Shown here one piece after another: positions 6,531 through 8,301 of a DNA stretch of 8,301 bases (position 1 is the stretch's first letter; every line of letters starts with the position of its first letter). The notes below the pieces were generated by a model. That model saw nothing but the letters and a program-made list of their open reading frames with translations, ran no database searches and was not told the origin of the DNA. The DNA comes from Anaerolineaceae bacterium (GTDB lineage Bacteria; Chloroflexota; Anaerolineae; Anaerolineales; Anaerolineaceae): the NCBI GenBank assembly GCA_003532515.1, contig DOEX01000228.1:1-8301 (forward strand), written 5' to 3'. Made by a program: the position numbers and the translations under genes.

Positions 6531-7379
6531 CTAACTCTTAAAAGTGTTGATAAAAACGAAAATCAAATATACCAGAAAAGTTACCACACCGGAGTTCTCA
6601 AATACCCTCATGAGATAAAGATGTTGATGAGGGCTGTATTCCGACTGGGATGAAAAACTGATGCTTAATTGAACAGCAGACAGGAATACCCACAGAGCTA
6701 TAAGCCAGAATGGCACCGGCTTCTGCAGCAGAAAAGTTACAGCCGCAGCAATCAGCAGGATCGAGGCAGACACTATTCGTAAAAAAGGTAACGTTTGTTC
6801 CTGGGGTAGTGCCATCCGTACTTCTTCCGATCGAAAAAGGAGGTAGAAACCGATTACAAACAGTAACGGAAAGAGGATTTCGATCGCAGCAGGACGAACC
6901 AAGTTGGCAAAAATGCTGTTTAGTAAAAAAATTCCACCATAGAGAAAGTGATGCCGGTTGAAGCTAAGCAACAGGTTGTGAGAGAGGCGCATGTTTGGGT
7001 GAAATAGAGCCAGCGTTAGCAAAATTGAGGTGAACGTGAGCACAATATTGATGTAACTTAATAAAAAAGCGCCAATCAGGCTAGTGATCAAAGCGAAAAA
7101 CAACGCAATCCGAGCTGAGCGCAGACTCACCATACCGTGCGAGATTGGATTGGGATCAGATTCAGAAGGCGAAAAGGTATCCACAGGAGCATTGCTTATG
7201 TGTTTGTAGACCTGGGCAAAACAGTAGATCGCCAGGTTGGTTGCAAAGGCAAGTGCAATGGTCGCCAAAGCAGGCGCCTTGCTCACCAGGCTTCCAAGAA
7301 GACTACAAAACAGAACAAAAGGCAGTCCTTCGGGCAAGCCAAGCAGGTTGAAGAATGAATTCCACTTTTTTTGTTTCAT
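6531..7379 (-). CDS. Multi-pass membrane protein, probable degenerate UbiA-superfamily member
   Basis: A hydrophobic 282 aa protein with about eight to nine predicted membrane segments. It resembles the UbiA prenyltransferase superfamily in layout. Counting from the TTG at 7400 (subtract 7 for the ATG at 7379), after two membrane segments comes SNAPVDTFSPSESDPNPISHG (split at 69-89), which lines up with the first Asp-rich motif and the following NPI-x-x-G of UbiA enzymes; a later segment SEEVRMALPQEQTLP (191-205) lines up with the second motif, DxxGD...KTLP. Only Asn70 and Asp74 of motif 1 appear kept, and motif 2 has no aspartates, so prenyl transfer is doubtful. I chose the ATG at 7379 because a promoter-like TGGTATACT overlaps the possible upstream TTG; neither start has a clear ribosome binding site. 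It is followed after 9 bp by the methyltransferase gene. UbiA kinship is my inference from motif layout; otherwise it is a membrane protein of unknown function. Confidence 0.7.
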   Translation of the reverse strand: MKQKKWNSFFNLLGLPEGLPFVLFCSLLGSLVSKAPALATIALAFATNLAIYCFAQVYKHISNAPVDTFSPSESDPNPISHGMVSLRSARIALFFALITSLIGAFLLSYINIVLTFTSILLTLALFHPNMRLSHNLLLSFNRHHFLYGGIFLLNSIFANLVRPAAIEILFPLLFVIGFYLLFRSEEVRMALPQEQTLPFLRIVSASILLIAAAVTFLLQKPVPFWLIALWVFLSAVQLSISFSSQSEYSPHQHLYLMRVFENSGVVTFLVYLIFVFINTFKS

Positions 7380-7390
7380 CTCTGAAATTG

Positions 7391-7399
7391 AGTATACCA
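7391..7399 (-). promoter_or_regulatory. Extended -10 promoter of the UbiA-like/methyltransferase operon
   Basis: The minus strand reads TGGTATACT, a TGn extension plus TATACT (5 of 6 to TATAAT, complement of 7391-7396). There is no recognisable -35. Transcription would begin around 7384, only about 5 bases before the ATG at 7379, suggesting a nearly leaderless message. Confidence 0.4.
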
Positions 7400-7488
7400 A
7401 TCTTTTTACCGAAACACCGATCGTACAGGGGTGTCCTCACCACGTATTACATCTGACCAGAAGTCTGCAAGAATTATGAGATTTGTCG

Positions 7489-7526
7489 TTGAAATTATGC
7501 TAAAAAAGCTGATCTGGCATTAGAAT
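7489..7526 (+). promoter_or_regulatory. Weak promoter candidates upstream of the aminotransferase gene
   Basis: TAGAAT at 7521-7526 matches 5 of 6 bases of the -10 consensus and lies 24 bases before the ATG, but has no matching -35 at 16-18 bp. TTGAAA at 7489-7494 is a fair -35 but is 26 bp away from it. One of these probably belongs to the real promoter; the pair as spaced does not make a standard one. The rest of the 171-bp divergent gap (7380-7550) holds nothing else I can name. Confidence 0.25.
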
Positions 7527-7550
7527 TGTCATATTGGAAAAGGAGAACGC

Positions 7551-8301
7551 ATGGACTTTGACCTGTTTATCGACCGAAAGCCTACCGAAAGTTTAAAATG
7601 GAATTGTTATCCTGAAGATGTCATTCCGCTTTGGGTGGCGGATACGGACTTCAGGTGCCCACCGGCAGTGATCGAAGCACTGCATAATCGGGTTGACCAT
7701 GGCATTTTTGGTTATGGTCAAACCCCGAATGGGCTTGACGAGGTAGTTATCGATCGGTTTGGACGTCTCTATGATTGGCAACTTAGTCCTGATCAGATTT
7801 GCTATGTTCCAGGAATTGTGACCGGTTTTACGATCATGCTGCGGGCGTTGTGCAAAAAGGGTGATGCGGTAATTTTTCAATCCCCGGCTTATCCGCCATT
7901 CATCGAATCGCCAAAAAGCTCTGGTTTGATTGGCATACAAAATCCAATGTTTCTTGATGACGAAGAGATTTTTCGAATAGATTTTGATCTGTTCGAACGC
8001 CAAATTATTGAAAACAAAGTCAAGGTTTACATTTTGTGTAACCCCCAAAACCCAACTGGCAGGGTTTTCACCAAAGAAGAATTGCTGAAGTTGTCTGAAA
8101 TTTGCTTACGCCATCATGTGATTATCTGTTCAGATGAGATTCATTGTGACATCATCTACGATGACCATAAACACATCCCGATTGCCTCTCTGGACCCGGA
8201 GATTTCCAAAAACACCGCTACTTTTCTGGCTCCTAGCAAAACCTATAACATCGCAGGTTTACATGCTTCGGTTTCGGTTATCCAGGATGAAGAATTACGC
8301 A
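7551..8301 (+). CDS. MalY/PatB-family PLP-dependent C-S lyase/aminotransferase (5' part)
   Basis: The first 250 residues of a protein expected to be about 390 aa; the 3' part lies beyond the window. It belongs to the class I/II aminotransferase fold, MalY/PatB branch, whose members commonly act as cystathionine beta-lyases or cysteine desulfhydrases using pyridoxal phosphate. Seen: the N-terminal branch signature VIPLWVADTDF (24-34), HGIFGYGQ (50-57), SPAYPPF in the cofactor region (111-117), CNPQNPTGRVF (163-173) with the cofactor-contacting asparagine, SDEIHCD (194-200) with Asp195 that pairs with the PLP ring nitrogen, and the cofactor lysine Lys230 in APSKTYNIAGLH. All key residues visible in this part are intact. 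The start is supported by AGGAG (7541-7545) five bases before the ATG. It is transcribed away from the UbiA-like gene. Which sulfur amino acid or other substrate it uses cannot be told from this part. Confidence 0.92.
   Translation, partial: MDFDLFIDRKPTESLKWNCYPEDVIPLWVADTDFRCPPAVIEALHNRVDHGIFGYGQTPNGLDEVVIDRFGRLYDWQLSPDQICYVPGIVTGFTIMLRALCKKGDAVIFQSPAYPPFIESPKSSGLIGIQNPMFLDDEEIFRIDFDLFERQIIENKVKVYILCNPQNPTGRVFTKEELLKLSEICLRHHVIICSDEIHCDIIYDDHKHIPIASLDPEISKNTATFLAPSKTYNIAGLHASVSVIQDEELR

Noticed and set aside
7378..7400. TTG start at 7400 for the UbiA-like protein
   Set aside because: It would place the start codon within the TGGTATACT promoter-like sequence and has only weak AAAAAGA upstream; not excluded, but the ATG at 7379 is preferred.
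7593..8048. A 151-codon minus-strand frame
   Set aside because: It lies wholly antisense to the aminotransferase gene, whose motifs are unmistakable; it is a shadow frame.
1..8301. A new defence or mobile system
   Set aside because: All eight genes fall in known or recognisable families with normal lengths and no nuclease, toxin, integrase, reverse transcriptase or phage signatures; nothing supports such a claim.

Overview
The window carries eight protein-coding genes with short intergenic gaps and no RNA genes, CRISPR arrays, transposase genes or prophage parts. The gene content is housekeeping and metabolic. The protein signatures (RF1 with GGQNVQKN, PrmC with NLPY instead of NPPY, tandem CNNM/HlyC-type membrane proteins, a reduced UbiA-like protein) and an intergenic repeat with TGTCATTCT-type ends suggest a moderate-GC Chloroflexota bacterium, perhaps of the Anaerolineae. 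That placement is from memory of family features, not from a search, and should be held loosely.

Region by region. (1) Positions 1-1903, minus strand: a two-gene translation-termination operon, prfA (release factor RF1) followed by prmC (the methyltransferase that modifies the GGQ glutamine of release factors). The two reading frames overlap by 11 bases. A strong extended -10 promoter lies just upstream of prfA, and a six-codon leader frame ending in UAG overlaps the prfA start. (2) Positions 1904-2142: a divergent control region containing the prfA promoter, a roughly 93-bp imperfect terminal-inverted-repeat element, and the promoter of the rightward genes. (3) Positions 2143-5625, plus strand: a histidine-phosphatase (phosphoglycerate-mutase-like) gene tightly followed by a CNNM/CorC/HlyC-type membrane protein (DUF21, CBS pair, CorC_HlyC domain). 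After 110 bp, which appears to hold its own promoter, comes a second, clearly paralogous CNNM-type gene. (4) Positions 5634-7379, minus strand: a COG1092-type SAM-dependent methyltransferase preceded by a multi-pass membrane protein that looks like a degenerate member of the UbiA prenyltransferase superfamily. The two genes are 9 bp apart and probably co-transcribed, and they run tail to tail into the second CNNM gene with only 8 bp between stop codons. (5) Positions 7551 to the window end, plus strand: the first 250 codons of a MalY/PatB-type PLP-dependent C-S lyase/aminotransferase, cut by the window edge.

Functionally, prfA and prmC form an enzyme-substrate pair. The two CNNM proteins probably handle divalent cations such as Mg2+ at the membrane and, because the family works as dimers, could assemble together. 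The remaining genes have no obvious shared pathway. I did not find a convincing new multi-gene system. The points most worth a second look are the UAG-terminated leader frame at prfA, the UbiA-like protein that has lost most of its catalytic aspartates, and the inverted-repeat element that seems to supply a -35 box.
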